DNA of 10,718 bases from Thermoplasmata archaeon M9B2D (lineage in GTDB: Archaea; Thermoplasmatota; E2; DHVEG-1). Of the stretch, positions 1-6,579 are shown in pieces. Below the pieces are notes generated by a model. The model saw only the letters and a program-made list of their open reading frames with translations. It had not been told where the DNA came from and ran no database searches. The DNA is taken from the NCBI GenBank assembly GCA_002900555.1, contig MUGD01000066.1, positions 1 to 10,718 on the forward strand. Direction: 5' to 3'. The position numbers and the translations under genes were made by a program. Positions within the stretch are counted from its first letter, which is position 1; each line of letters begins with the position of its first letter.

Positions 1-710
1 CGCACGTCAATGGGAGAAAAGCCATCTTTGGTATCTCACTAAGCATCGTAGCAGTTGCTATTGTAATCTTCTTTGTCGCAAATCTATTCGGTGGTACAAG
101 TCCGTTTGCTTCCGCTGACAGTCGTTTCGTTGGAGAATGGGAAGAGAACACCTTAGGAAATCCGATTGTCTGGAACTTTAAAAGTGATACCACCCTTGAG
201 AGCCTCTCATCCGAGGGTCAGATGAATAACATCGGTACATGGACCGTTGACGGCACGTCACTTTGTCTCTATTACCGCCTGTACAATCAAACCGTGTGTT
301 ATACCTATCAATTTACAAACAATGGAAATATTTTAACCCTCAGTAGGATCACAACAAGTGATAGTTATCCAGCGACTATCCTGCTGACCAAAAAAGACCA
401 ACCCGGAAGCGCCCAAACACCATACATACAGTGTAGTGTAGATTCAGATACGAACAGAATCATCATCACCCAGATAGATGAAAACGTAAAATGGAAAGAC
501 ATACTGGTGATAACCAACCCTGCAGCAACCTGGCAGATCCAAGACGCAAACAACAACGCATTGGCAAAAATAGGAATCATCACCACCATCACCACCTATG
601 TCGCTGCTGGTGATAATATATTGGTCCTAGCCCCCTCAGGCGCTGTTACAGTGTCATTGACATATCTCCCAACAGGCGCAAACCTTGGGGAATGGGCGAT
701 AAACGTCTAA
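1..710 (+). CDS. Membrane-anchored lipocalin-like / pilin-like surface protein, 5'-truncated
   Basis: The reading frame is open from the window edge (first full codon at 3) to TAA at 708-710, giving 235 visible residues. No in-frame ATG, GTG or TTG precedes the ATG at 222, and sequence upstream of 222 is clearly coding, so the true start lies outside the window. Visible residues 8-29 form one hydrophobic membrane segment with basic residues just before it. A beta-rich lipocalin-like part follows, with a G-x-W motif (FVGEWE), a second GTWTV strand and an LCLYY...YTYQF...LTL pattern. The C-terminal ~95 residues form a second beta domain (WKDILV, VAAGDNILVL, VTVSLTYLPTG, LGEWAINV). By eye this resembles the extracellular domain of archaeal type IV pilin-like proteins; that is inference. 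The predicted topology is cytoplasmic N-terminus, one membrane pass and an external beta domain. The ligand and function are unknown. Confidence 0.75.
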   Translation, partial: HVNGRKAIFGISLSIVAVAIVIFFVANLFGGTSPFASADSRFVGEWEENTLGNPIVWNFKSDTTLESLSSEGQMNNIGTWTVDGTSLCLYYRLYNQTVCYTYQFTNNGNILTLSRITTSDSYPATILLTKKDQPGSAQTPYIQCSVDSDTNRIIITQIDENVKWKDILVITNPAATWQIQDANNNALAKIGIITTITTYVAAGDNILVLAPSGAVTVSLTYLPTGANLGEWAINV

Positions 711-718
711 AACAACGT

Positions 719-762
719 CCATCATCTTACGTGATTGATGGAACCTCTCTCTCTTCTTTTTT
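719..762 (+). terminator. Probable terminator of the lipocalin-like gene
   Basis: Nine bases after the TAA stop there is a 6-bp inverted repeat, CCATCA (719-724) and TGATGG (736-741). A pyrimidine-rich stretch ending in T6 (757-762) follows. Archaeal transcription ends at T-rich tracts, so the T-run is the more important part; the hairpin is modest. Confidence 0.4.
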
Positions 763-849
763 ATTTGAAAAAACATCAAAAAACGATAATTGATTGTTCC
801 TTCTGCCTATTTTAAAATTTTCTTAATCTGGGTTTTGTATACATTTAGT

Positions 850-864
850 AAAAATTATTTTTTT
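850..864. terminator. Candidate bidirectional terminator between convergent genes
   Basis: A5-TTA-T7 (850-864) is a short symmetric A/T element. It places a T7 run on the plus strand and a T5 run on the minus strand, between the lipocalin-like gene and the oppositely oriented propeller gene whose stop is at 864-866. It could stop read-through from either side. It is AT-only, so a hairpin would be weak. Confidence 0.3.
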
Positions 865-3083
865 CAGAGATGCACTAACAACTGACGTAAGGCGGGTACC
901 GCATTTGAGAACCGCTCGAAAAGGTCCTTTAAAATCTGCAAAAGTACCTCTCGAAACAAATAGGATGAACTCCTTGGCATGGATATCGGTAATGGATCTG
1001 ACCAAGGGCTTTCCGCATCAGAGCTATCCTTTGCTTTGACCTTGACTGAAGATGATTTGACAGCCCACGTATGAGTCGCATTGACAGTGTCGCCTGAGTT
1101 GTATGGACCAAGCCAATCAGTTTGCGTTCCATCACCCCAATCCCATAGGTAAAACACCATGTCACTTTCAGGATCAATGGTGCTTGTCGAATAGGTGTAC
1201 GGGGTGTTCAGTTTACCTGATGTTACTCCGGAGGGTTTAATTGGTTTGTCTGGTGGGTTGCTTTGTTTCTGCTGCGTCATAAAAGTATACCATGCTCTGG
1301 TGTACAGACCACTGCCGGCAGGATCTGTCGCATTCACCCAAATAGTATATTGTGTTCCAACAGACAAATCTGATAATGATACCGATTTTGTACCATTATT
1401 GTCCTCATTGCCAAAGGATAGTTGACCATTGCTACATTCGATAGTCCAGTGAAAAGCATCTCCCTCAGAATCACTAATTGGAATTGACCAAGTCAAAGAG
1501 AAAGGTTGATTAACCGAATTATTCATAGGTGTTGGCATACCAAAAGCAGGGGGAGCATTCGTATCAATAGGAACATAACAAATCGCATCAGCACTCACAG
1601 GGAAACCCTCAGGTAATTGACCGGTTTTTCTCCCAATACTGCAGAACTCATAATAACCAGGTCCTTTGGGAAAATTAAAGTTCCATGACCAGGGAGCACT
1701 GGTATCAACACCATACTCATACCAGCTGCTTTCCTGAGCCAGGGAAATCTGCCATTTCACAATATAGATAGAATTGCCACCATCGGAGGAGGCGTATGCA
1801 AGGACAAAGATGCGACTCTTGTTATAATCAAGCCATTGCATATGAGAATGTTTTGTGTAAGAATCTCGAGCAAATGTCCCAGCGTTATAGATATCTGTTA
1901 TGTTTCGTATATTCCACAGGATAATGCCTGTCTGATTACCATCGTCTACGTACTTGCGTGAGGCTGCCCAGTCGTTTGTCCAGAAATCAGTCTGCCATTC
2001 CCCATTATTTTGTGTATCACCAGAGGTGGCTAGTAGCTCCCAGGATGCAGGGTTTGACGCATCGAATATTTTTATATATTCATTTCCATCTCCACCAACC
2101 CCTACTCGACTTATCGAGTAGACTGTACTTGCATTGTGTCTGTCGAAATAAGCCAAGCACAGCCATTCATCCACCTCACCTTGATAACCAACGTAGAGAG
2201 GATTTGAAAGGTTGGAAACATCAAATGTTATCGTTGATACGTTGGTACCTCCGCCGCTTAAATAAAGGTAGTTAGTATCTGGAGAAAAGGTCAGCCACCA
2301 CCAACAATCTTGATCCTCTACAACATCTACACCACGTACAAAACTCATATTCACCATGTTTGTCGGGTCAGTCACATTAAAAATAGTAAACTTACCACTC
2401 AACCTGGAAACCGCCGCATAAAGACAATCTCCTCGCTGTATTACAGCGATGTATCCAAGTTTTGTAAAAGATTCTCCTCTGCTTAGCTCAACATTTTGTA
2501 AAAACTCAGGAGTGGTCGTAAGATTAACACGCATTGAATTAAAATACATTGGTGAACCATGAGCAACTGTAAACGCGATATTCCCATAGTCTCTATCGTG
2601 ATATGACCAGTTGTTCACCACGACAACATCATGTACGTAATCAAGGTAGAGGTAGTTCTTCAGTTGACTAATCTTTGAAATGCTATTACTATCGGATACA
2701 TCCCAAATCTGGAGATTATCCTGAAAATAATTGACAACATAAAGAAGTTGGTTTTGTTCATCATACCACATACGCTGTGGGTAATCAATGTTAAAATCAT
2801 CTGTTTTTGTCTTATAATCTCCTGCGGTTAGGATTGCATAGTCTTTTCCCGGGCACCAATCCGAATAATTATTCGCGCTATACCGATAATACAATGTTAT
2901 GGTATCTACAGGTGTCGTATTTGTCGCTGTGACGTTTAAATTAAATGACGTGACTTGATAAGGGATAATGGGATCGACTATTGTGTTAGGGGATAAAGTT
3001 TCTAACAAGGCAGAGGTAAAAGGGCATAGTAACCCGAAACAGAGAGACAGTACAACAAAATACGACGTATATTTCCGGTTCAT
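864..3083 (-). CDS. Secreted LVIVD-like beta-propeller protein with Ig/Fn3-like and PKD domains
   Basis: 739 aa. Residues 1-25 are a signal peptide (basic start, hydrophobic core, likely cut after TSA). Residues ~60-80 contain TLYYRYSANN, the first half of an Ig-like domain. Residues ~100-450 hold repeated LVIVD-like blades with the pattern Y-hydrophobic...(I)-hydrophobic-(D/N)-V-(S/T)-D/N: LQIWDVSDS ~124-132, FTIFNVTDP 232-240, ITFDVSNLS ~285-293, IKIFDASNP 337-345, IILWNIRN 387-394. Residues 452-503 look like the second half of the split Ig-like domain (YGVDTSAPWSWNFNFP, then GYYEFCSIG). An Fn3/Ig-like domain spans ~508-604, and a PKD-like domain ~611-700 (YLWDWGDG). The last ~37 residues form a basic amphipathic tail ending LRQLLVHL, with no PGF motif. 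Many N-x-S/T sequons suggest a glycosylated surface protein. The ATG at 3083 follows GAGGT with 6-nt spacing. The ligand is unknown; adhesion or polymer binding is only a guess. Confidence 0.88.
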   Translation of the reverse strand: MNRKYTSYFVVLSLCFGLLCPFTSALLETLSPNTIVDPIIPYQVTSFNLNVTATNTTPVDTITLYYRYSANNYSDWCPGKDYAILTAGDYKTKTDDFNIDYPQRMWYDEQNQLLYVVNYFQDNLQIWDVSDSNSISKISQLKNYLYLDYVHDVVVVNNWSYHDRDYGNIAFTVAHGSPMYFNSMRVNLTTTPEFLQNVELSRGESFTKLGYIAVIQRGDCLYAAVSRLSGKFTIFNVTDPTNMVNMSFVRGVDVVEDQDCWWWLTFSPDTNYLYLSGGGTNVSTITFDVSNLSNPLYVGYQGEVDEWLCLAYFDRHNASTVYSISRVGVGGDGNEYIKIFDASNPASWELLATSGDTQNNGEWQTDFWTNDWAASRKYVDDGNQTGIILWNIRNITDIYNAGTFARDSYTKHSHMQWLDYNKSRIFVLAYASSDGGNSIYIVKWQISLAQESSWYEYGVDTSAPWSWNFNFPKGPGYYEFCSIGRKTGQLPEGFPVSADAICYVPIDTNAPPAFGMPTPMNNSVNQPFSLTWSIPISDSEGDAFHWTIECSNGQLSFGNEDNNGTKSVSLSDLSVGTQYTIWVNATDPAGSGLYTRAWYTFMTQQKQSNPPDKPIKPSGVTSGKLNTPYTYSTSTIDPESDMVFYLWDWGDGTQTDWLGPYNSGDTVNATHTWAVKSSSVKVKAKDSSDAESPWSDPLPISMPRSSSYLFREVLLQILKDLFERFSNAVPALRQLLVHL

Positions 3084-3087
3084 GATC

Positions 3088-3324
3088 CTACCTCTTTCTC
3101 TTTTTTCTTTGTAATGGAGATTTCGGGTACTGATTGAAACGCGTTATATCACAGTATTTACCCACGGGCATATCGAATTTCTGAAAATGATGCTTGCTAC
3201 GAGAAGTATCCTCCCTGTTTTTCAAGTGAGATTCATAAATTCTATCCATTAGGCAAGAACAATCTACCCTCGTATGACAGTGCCACGAATGAATATTGTT
3301 TTGTAGAAGAGGTGTTTTTGTCAT
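3088..3324 (-). CDS. Doubtful 78-aa ORF in the leader of the propeller gene
   Basis: The ORF has an ATG at 3324 and a TAG at 3088-3090. The stop overlaps the GAGGT ribosome binding site of the propeller gene and lies 4 bases before its ATG, as in a translationally coupled pair. A TATA-like element at 3353-3359 could give an almost leaderless transcript for it. Against it: no ribosome binding site; a His/Cys/Lys/Arg-rich composition unlike its neighbours; no recognisable domain, signal peptide or membrane segment; and a basic C-terminal run (KKRKR) that simply reads the purine-rich leader. It may be a leader ORF or just untranslated sequence, and I lean to the latter. Confidence 0.18.
   Translation of the reverse strand: MTKTPLLQNNIHSWHCHTRVDCSCLMDRIYESHLKNREDTSRSKHHFQKFDMPVGKYCDITRFNQYPKSPLQRKKRKR
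3090..3094 (-). promoter_or_regulatory. Ribosome binding site of the propeller gene
   Basis: GAGGT on the minus strand, preceded by a purine-rich tract, ends 6 bases before the ATG at 3083. This supports that start and the signal peptide it gives. Confidence 0.55.
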
Positions 3325-3549
3325 ATCGATGGTTAATAATATAGTAGCTTAGTATATTAAATTTTTCAAAATAAATGAAAAACAAATAAAATTATTTATT
3401 ATACTTTTTATCACACAATACAGATAGTATAATGACCTTTTAAGAGATAAAAAAAATTATAAGCATCATCGGTAAATAGTGGAGTACGAATATATTCTGA
3501 TTTATCAGAAATCACGGACGATATAACAGACGTAAAAAAGAACATCGTT
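3325..3549. other. AT-rich intergenic stretch between the two surface-protein genes
   Basis: No credible gene on either strand. From left to right it holds the TATA-like element (3353-3366), a very AT-rich block (3361-3410), an A8 run (3449-3456; T8 on the minus strand), a palindrome with 7-bp arms TTCTGAT/ATCAGAA and 2-bp spacer (3495-3510), and an A6 run (3534-3539). The T-runs on the minus strand suit termination downstream of the beta-helix gene. Confidence 0.5.
3353..3366 (-). promoter_or_regulatory. Archaeal TATA/BRE-like promoter upstream of the propeller gene
   Basis: On the minus strand an A-rich BRE-like stretch leads into TTTAATATA (TATA core 3359-3353). A start of transcription about 26 bases downstream would fall near 3330. 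That gives the propeller gene a ~245-nt leader, or the doubtful 78-aa ORF an almost leaderless transcript. A closer alternative for the propeller gene is the TAAATACT/GATATAAC region around 3142-3162, which would give a leader of about 35-50 nt. I cannot decide between them. Confidence 0.35.
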
Positions 3550-3566
3550 TCACAATTTCGAATTGT
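3534..3566 (-). terminator. Probable terminator of the beta-helix gene, overlapping its stop codon
   Basis: On the minus strand ACAATT/AATTGT (3566-3561 and 3557-3552, 3-nt loop) overlaps the last codons and the TGA at 3552-3550. T6 follows at 3539-3534. The stem is AT-only, so the T-run is the stronger signal. A second run, T8 at 3456-3449, could act as back-up. Confidence 0.4.
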
Positions 3567-5670
3567 ACCGTTTATAATAGAAAAACAGGCTAATGAGTAC
3601 TGCACCTAAGACAAGAATGATTTCAAAACCAGGTGTACTCTGTTCAGCCTCCGTGATAAAAACCGTTGTGGTTGTTGAGCTTACCACATGCAATGTATCT
3701 TTGACTTGGAGGGTCACAACATAGGAGCCTGGAGAAGAAAACGTATATGTACTAACGGGGGTTGTTAACCAGTCCGTATCATACACTCCATCACTGTTAA
3801 AATCCCATCGATACCCTATAATCGTACCCTCTGTATCGTCATTTAAGGAGGCAGTGAAATGGATTTGATCATCGACCTTGGGAGTTGCAGGAGAAAAAAT
3901 GATTACCACAGGAGGTGTGGTATCGATACTGGATTTTATAGTCGTAGTTGTGTTTTTCATACTGCTTCTCCCGTCGTTATCAACCACCGTTAATGTCACC
4001 ATATAGACACCAGGTTCATCGTAGGTATGCGTAGCAGTTTTACCTAGGATCTGATTGCTGCCATCCCCAAAGTTCCACCGATAAAAAATAATAGTTCCAT
4101 CAGGGTCAAAACTCAGAGAGCCGTTAAAAAAGGTTGGCTGAGCTAGTCTTGTTGTATATGGTCCCCCTGGATTCGCCACCGGCTTTTCATTCTCAGGGGA
4201 TACTTGTTTTGTCGTAAAAAACCAGATATCAGATTTATTTTCCAATAGGCTGTCGTTGGCGATTGTATACCACGCGTACGTCGTATCAAACGGTAATGTT
4301 AAAGAACAGGATGCATTCGTGCCACTTGGTATATTTCGAGCGGTACCTATTTTAAGATCATTTACCGCATTATAAAACGAGACCTCTGAGATGATTTTAC
4401 TATCACTATCGACCACCTTGACCCATAACGTCACTTTTAATCCTACATTTTCTTTATCATCTGCAGGAGAGGGACTCGAGGGTTTTTGCGGTGGTTTTAA
4501 AAAAACACCAGCCGGAAACCGATCAAGACCACCGTTTGGGATAGCAAAGGGGAGGTCTCCGATACCATCGAGATTGCGGTCAACATAATTATACGAATCC
4601 CAATAATTTCCAATCGTCCCATTATCCCATTGATTTGAACCTTGTTCCCGTGCATTCACACTGTTTCTAAAAAACCTATTCAAATAGATTATATTATCAC
4701 TACTTCCTGTAATTGTGGACAAAGCTGTTGCGCTGAGATTTTGGAAACTATTTCCATACACGTGACAACCAGTTTTTTGAATGCTTAGACCAACTTGACC
4801 ACGGTCAAAGATGTTATCAGCGATGATACAATCGATAGAATCCAACGTAATTGCACTAATGGAATTATTTCTAAAGAAATTCCCTTGGATTACATCATTA
4901 CTATTTTCAGTTGTAAAAATACCATGAAAACCATTTTTTATAATAGTATTTTTTGTTATATTATTATTTGAACAGGCCTTTTCATAGATTCCATATGTGC
5001 TGGTTGTAAAATAATTCTGATACAATATATTAGCCTTCGACGAGCGCATATTTACTCCTGCATCACTTGCATTGGAGATTTTGTTATTTGAAAAAAGATT
5101 ACTATTCGAAGAGTACACATAGATCCCTTTTGTATCATTGATGATATTACCGCTGATGGTATTATAGCTCGACGAGTCAAGATAAATACCCCAAAGATCA
5201 CAGTGAGAAATCGTATTCTTCTCAAAAACAACGTTATTCGCTGCGATATGGACAAGAGCACCGGATTGAGATGTGATAAAACGCCCGGGATCTTCTAAGA
5301 AGAAATTTTCAAATCTCACAAAATCCGTAGTGATATCCACAAGGTACCGAAGCTCAATACCACGAGAAAGAATACTTGGTTTATCATCAATTCCCCCGAT
5401 AAGCGACACACGTTTATTGACGATCACTGTTTCATTATAAGTCCCACTGAATACATAAATAGAATCCCCGTCATTTGCACGAGTAATCGCCTCAGAGATT
5501 GTTTGATATGGGTTCGCAGCCGTGCCATCTCTAGGATATACGAAGCTATCATCCACATAAATCTCTCTTCCTGCTGCCGTGGTCTGTTCAGTCAGACATA
5601 ACATCGCAAGACCGTTCACCATTATAAAAATTATCATAACTATCGAAAAAGTTGCATGGTTTGTGCTCAT
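3550..5670 (-). CDS. Secreted NosD-like beta-helix protein with Ig and two PKD domains and a PGF-CTERM tail
   Basis: 706 aa. Residues 1-33 are a signal peptide with a long hydrophobic core. The mature part opens IYVDDSF...NPYQTISEAI (37-62), the usual start of right-handed parallel beta-helix proteins (NosD/CASH, pectate-lyase-like). Short helix rungs (xxNxI, GIYxxxS, NxF) follow to ~345. The NosD-type closing motif is QWDNGTIGNYWDSY at 347-360, followed by DGIGDLPFAI (368-377). An Ig/Fn3-like domain spans ~392-487 (SPADDKENVG, FDTTYAWYTI, IWFFTTK). PKD1 spans ~496-578 (FDPDG, YRWNFGDGS, HTYDEPGVYMVTLTVVD) and PKD2 ~585-672 (YRWDFNSDG, SPGSYVVTLQVKD). The C-terminus is TPGF (679-682), a ~15-residue hydrophobic segment and the basic KRYNSKL, matching the PGF-CTERM tails processed by archaeosortase A. 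The predicted location is the outer surface, lipid-linked after processing. The likely role is glycan binding or processing, but no catalytic residues could be assigned. AAGGAT with 6-nt spacing precedes the ATG. Confidence 0.9.
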   Translation of the reverse strand: MSTNHATFSIVMIIFIMVNGLAMLCLTEQTTAAGREIYVDDSFVYPRDGTAANPYQTISEAITRANDGDSIYVFSGTYNETVIVNKRVSLIGGIDDKPSILSRGIELRYLVDITTDFVRFENFFLEDPGRFITSQSGALVHIAANNVVFEKNTISHCDLWGIYLDSSSYNTISGNIINDTKGIYVYSSNSNLFSNNKISNASDAGVNMRSSKANILYQNYFTTSTYGIYEKACSNNNITKNTIIKNGFHGIFTTENSNDVIQGNFFRNNSISAITLDSIDCIIADNIFDRGQVGLSIQKTGCHVYGNSFQNLSATALSTITGSSDNIIYLNRFFRNSVNAREQGSNQWDNGTIGNYWDSYNYVDRNLDGIGDLPFAIPNGGLDRFPAGVFLKPPQKPSSPSPADDKENVGLKVTLWVKVVDSDSKIISEVSFYNAVNDLKIGTARNIPSGTNASCSLTLPFDTTYAWYTIANDSLLENKSDIWFFTTKQVSPENEKPVANPGGPYTTRLAQPTFFNGSLSFDPDGTIIFYRWNFGDGSNQILGKTATHTYDEPGVYMVTLTVVDNDGRSSMKNTTTTIKSSIDTTPPVVIIFSPATPKVDDQIHFTASLNDDTEGTIIGYRWDFNSDGVYDTDWLTTPVSTYTFSSPGSYVVTLQVKDTLHVVSSTTTTVFITEAEQSTPGFEIILVLGAVLISLFFYYKRYNSKL

Positions 5671-5689
5671 AATCCCATCCTTCTAACCA

Positions 5690-5717
5690 AAGATGCATCT
5701 TATTAGAGAATTAAATA
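5690..5717. promoter_or_regulatory. Divergent promoter region of the beta-helix gene and coaD, with a 12-bp palindrome
   Basis: TTAAATA (5711-5717) reads TATTTAA on the minus strand and fits a TATA box for the beta-helix gene, with transcription expected near 5688. The perfect palindrome AAGATGCATCTT (5690-5701) then sits between TATA box and start, where a repressor could act. For coaD, transcription may start from this same element (near 5741) or from TTTAAAAG at 5736-5743, which would give a nearly leaderless transcript at the ATG at 5767. A 12-bp palindrome is expected a few times per 10 kb by chance. Confidence 0.3.
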
Positions 5718-5754
5718 CTTTTCCAAACACATACATTTAAAAGATTCTGCTGAC

Positions 5755-6228
5755 ATGATTGATTGCATGAAAGTATGTCTTGGAGGGACGTTTGATCCCC
5801 TCCATAAAGGCCATAGAACCCTCCTAAGAAAAGCATTTGAAGTTGCAGGAAAACGCGGCTCTGTTTTTATCGGCTTAACCTCCAGTACCCTCGCAAAAAA
5901 AAAAGGAACTCATACATCATTTGAGCAGAGAAAAAAAATCATCGAACGCTTCATCGAAGAAATCACCACACAAATTCCTTTTACAATTCAACCACTCTAC
6001 GATACTTATGGTCCATCCATCGAAGGTGATTTTGATGCAATTGTGGTATCACCAGAAACACAGGAAACAGCAGAGGAGATAAATCGCAGGCGAACAAACC
6101 TTGGGAAAAAACCATTGCAGATTATTCAGATCCCTTTTGTCCTAGCCGATGATAAAAAACCGATTAGTTCCACGCGGATTCGAAACAAAGAGATCGATGA
6201 ACATGGAACAATCCAAGGCAAAGAGTAA
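5755..6228 (+). CDS. coaD: Archaeal phosphopantetheine adenylyltransferase
   Basis: 157 aa, cytidylyltransferase superfamily and the archaeal type of PPAT. It transfers AMP from ATP to 4'-phosphopantetheine, giving dephospho-CoA and pyrophosphate, the penultimate step of CoA synthesis in the cytoplasm. The nucleotide-binding motif GGTFDPLHKGH is at residues 10-20 (HxGH type). LLRKAFEVA and VFIGLTSS follow, as in archaeal homologues, and the second signature ISSTRIR is at 137-143. The length is normal and no key residue appears lost. Two starts are possible. ATG 5755 gives MIDCMKVCLGGTF, while ATG 5767 gives MKVCLGGTF, which suits the family and a leaderless transcript; neither has a ribosome binding site. 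I give the longer form. The gene contains an A10 run (5895-5904) and an A8 run (5931-5938), both read as lysine codons. The next gene starts 43 bp downstream but has its own promoter. Confidence 0.93.
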   Translation: MIDCMKVCLGGTFDPLHKGHRTLLRKAFEVAGKRGSVFIGLTSSTLAKKKGTHTSFEQRKKIIERFIEEITTQIPFTIQPLYDTYGPSIEGDFDAIVVSPETQETAEEINRRRTNLGKKPLQIIQIPFVLADDKKPISSTRIRNKEIDEHGTIQGKE

Positions 6229-6229
6229 A

Positions 6230-6266
6230 TTTATATAGAATTAGAATATCCGCACAAGCAGGTGAT
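6230..6266 (+). promoter_or_regulatory. TATA promoter and ribosome binding site of the 99-aa gene
   Basis: TTTATATA (6230-6237) begins one base after the coaD stop and predicts transcription from about 6260. GGTGAT (6261-6266), the textbook archaeal ribosome binding site, follows with 5-nt spacing to a GTG start at 6272. The leader would be only ~12 nt. This is the clearest promoter/RBS pair in the window, and it fixes the GTG as the start. Confidence 0.65.
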
Positions 6267-6271
6267 TATAG

Positions 6272-6571
6272 GTGTCCTATGTAATCTTCGAAGTTAAATC
6301 AGCAGAAGCAGGGAAAATTCAAACCATGCTGCAAGATGATATCGTTAATAGACAAAGCATTGTGATACGGGATGCAAATTCCTTAGATATCAAAGAAGCG
6401 GTCTCCTATCTAAAGATAGAGGGAAGCACGGAAGGACTAAAGCGCGCAGAAGAACTTGCCAAAGAACTTGGGATGACCAAACTGCCGGAGAAAAAAGCAA
6501 AAGAAATCGATGAAAAAATAAAAGATCAAGAGGACTCCGCCGCAACAGGCATGGGCATGATCTTTGATTAA
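6272..6571 (+). CDS. Uncharacterised 99-aa protein, probable small alpha/beta fold
   Basis: GTG start at 6272, set by GGTGAT with 5-nt spacing, and TAA at 6569-6571. I cannot name a family. By pattern, residues 2-9 (SYVIFEVK) are a strand, 11-23 a helix, and 28-38 (QSIVIRDANSL) and 43-51 (AVSYLKIEG) two strands. Residues 53-67 are an amphipathic helix (EGLKRAEELAKELG), and 71-90 form a second, very charged Lys/Glu helix. The short tail GMGMIFD is glycine- and methionine-rich. This order resembles a ferredoxin/ACT-like alpha-beta sandwich with an added C-terminal helix; that is inference. There is no signal peptide, membrane segment or cysteine, so it should be cytoplasmic. The strong, separate promoter suggests high expression independent of coaD. 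It converges on the deacetylase gene with 8 bp between stops. Confidence 0.85.
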   Translation: MSYVIFEVKSAEAGKIQTMLQDDIVNRQSIVIRDANSLDIKEAVSYLKIEGSTEGLKRAEELAKELGMTKLPEKKAKEIDEKIKDQEDSAATGMGMIFD

Positions 6572-6579
6572 AACATCTC

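Noticed and set aside
1195..1425. 76-codon plus-strand ORF opposite the propeller gene
   Set aside because: It is antisense to the Fn3/PKD part of a clearly coding gene, has no ribosome binding site and shows no protein-like pattern.
864..3083. Possible lipoprotein signal in the propeller protein (cysteines at residues 15 and 20)
   Set aside because: The cysteines lie within the hydrophobic core. The best cleavage site is after TSA at 25, and no lipobox with Cys at +1 is present.
3411..3605. 64-codon minus-strand ORF overlapping the end of the beta-helix gene
   Set aside because: Its first part is another frame of the beta-helix C-terminus. The rest is AT-rich terminator sequence with T-runs, and there is no ribosome binding site or recognisable domain.
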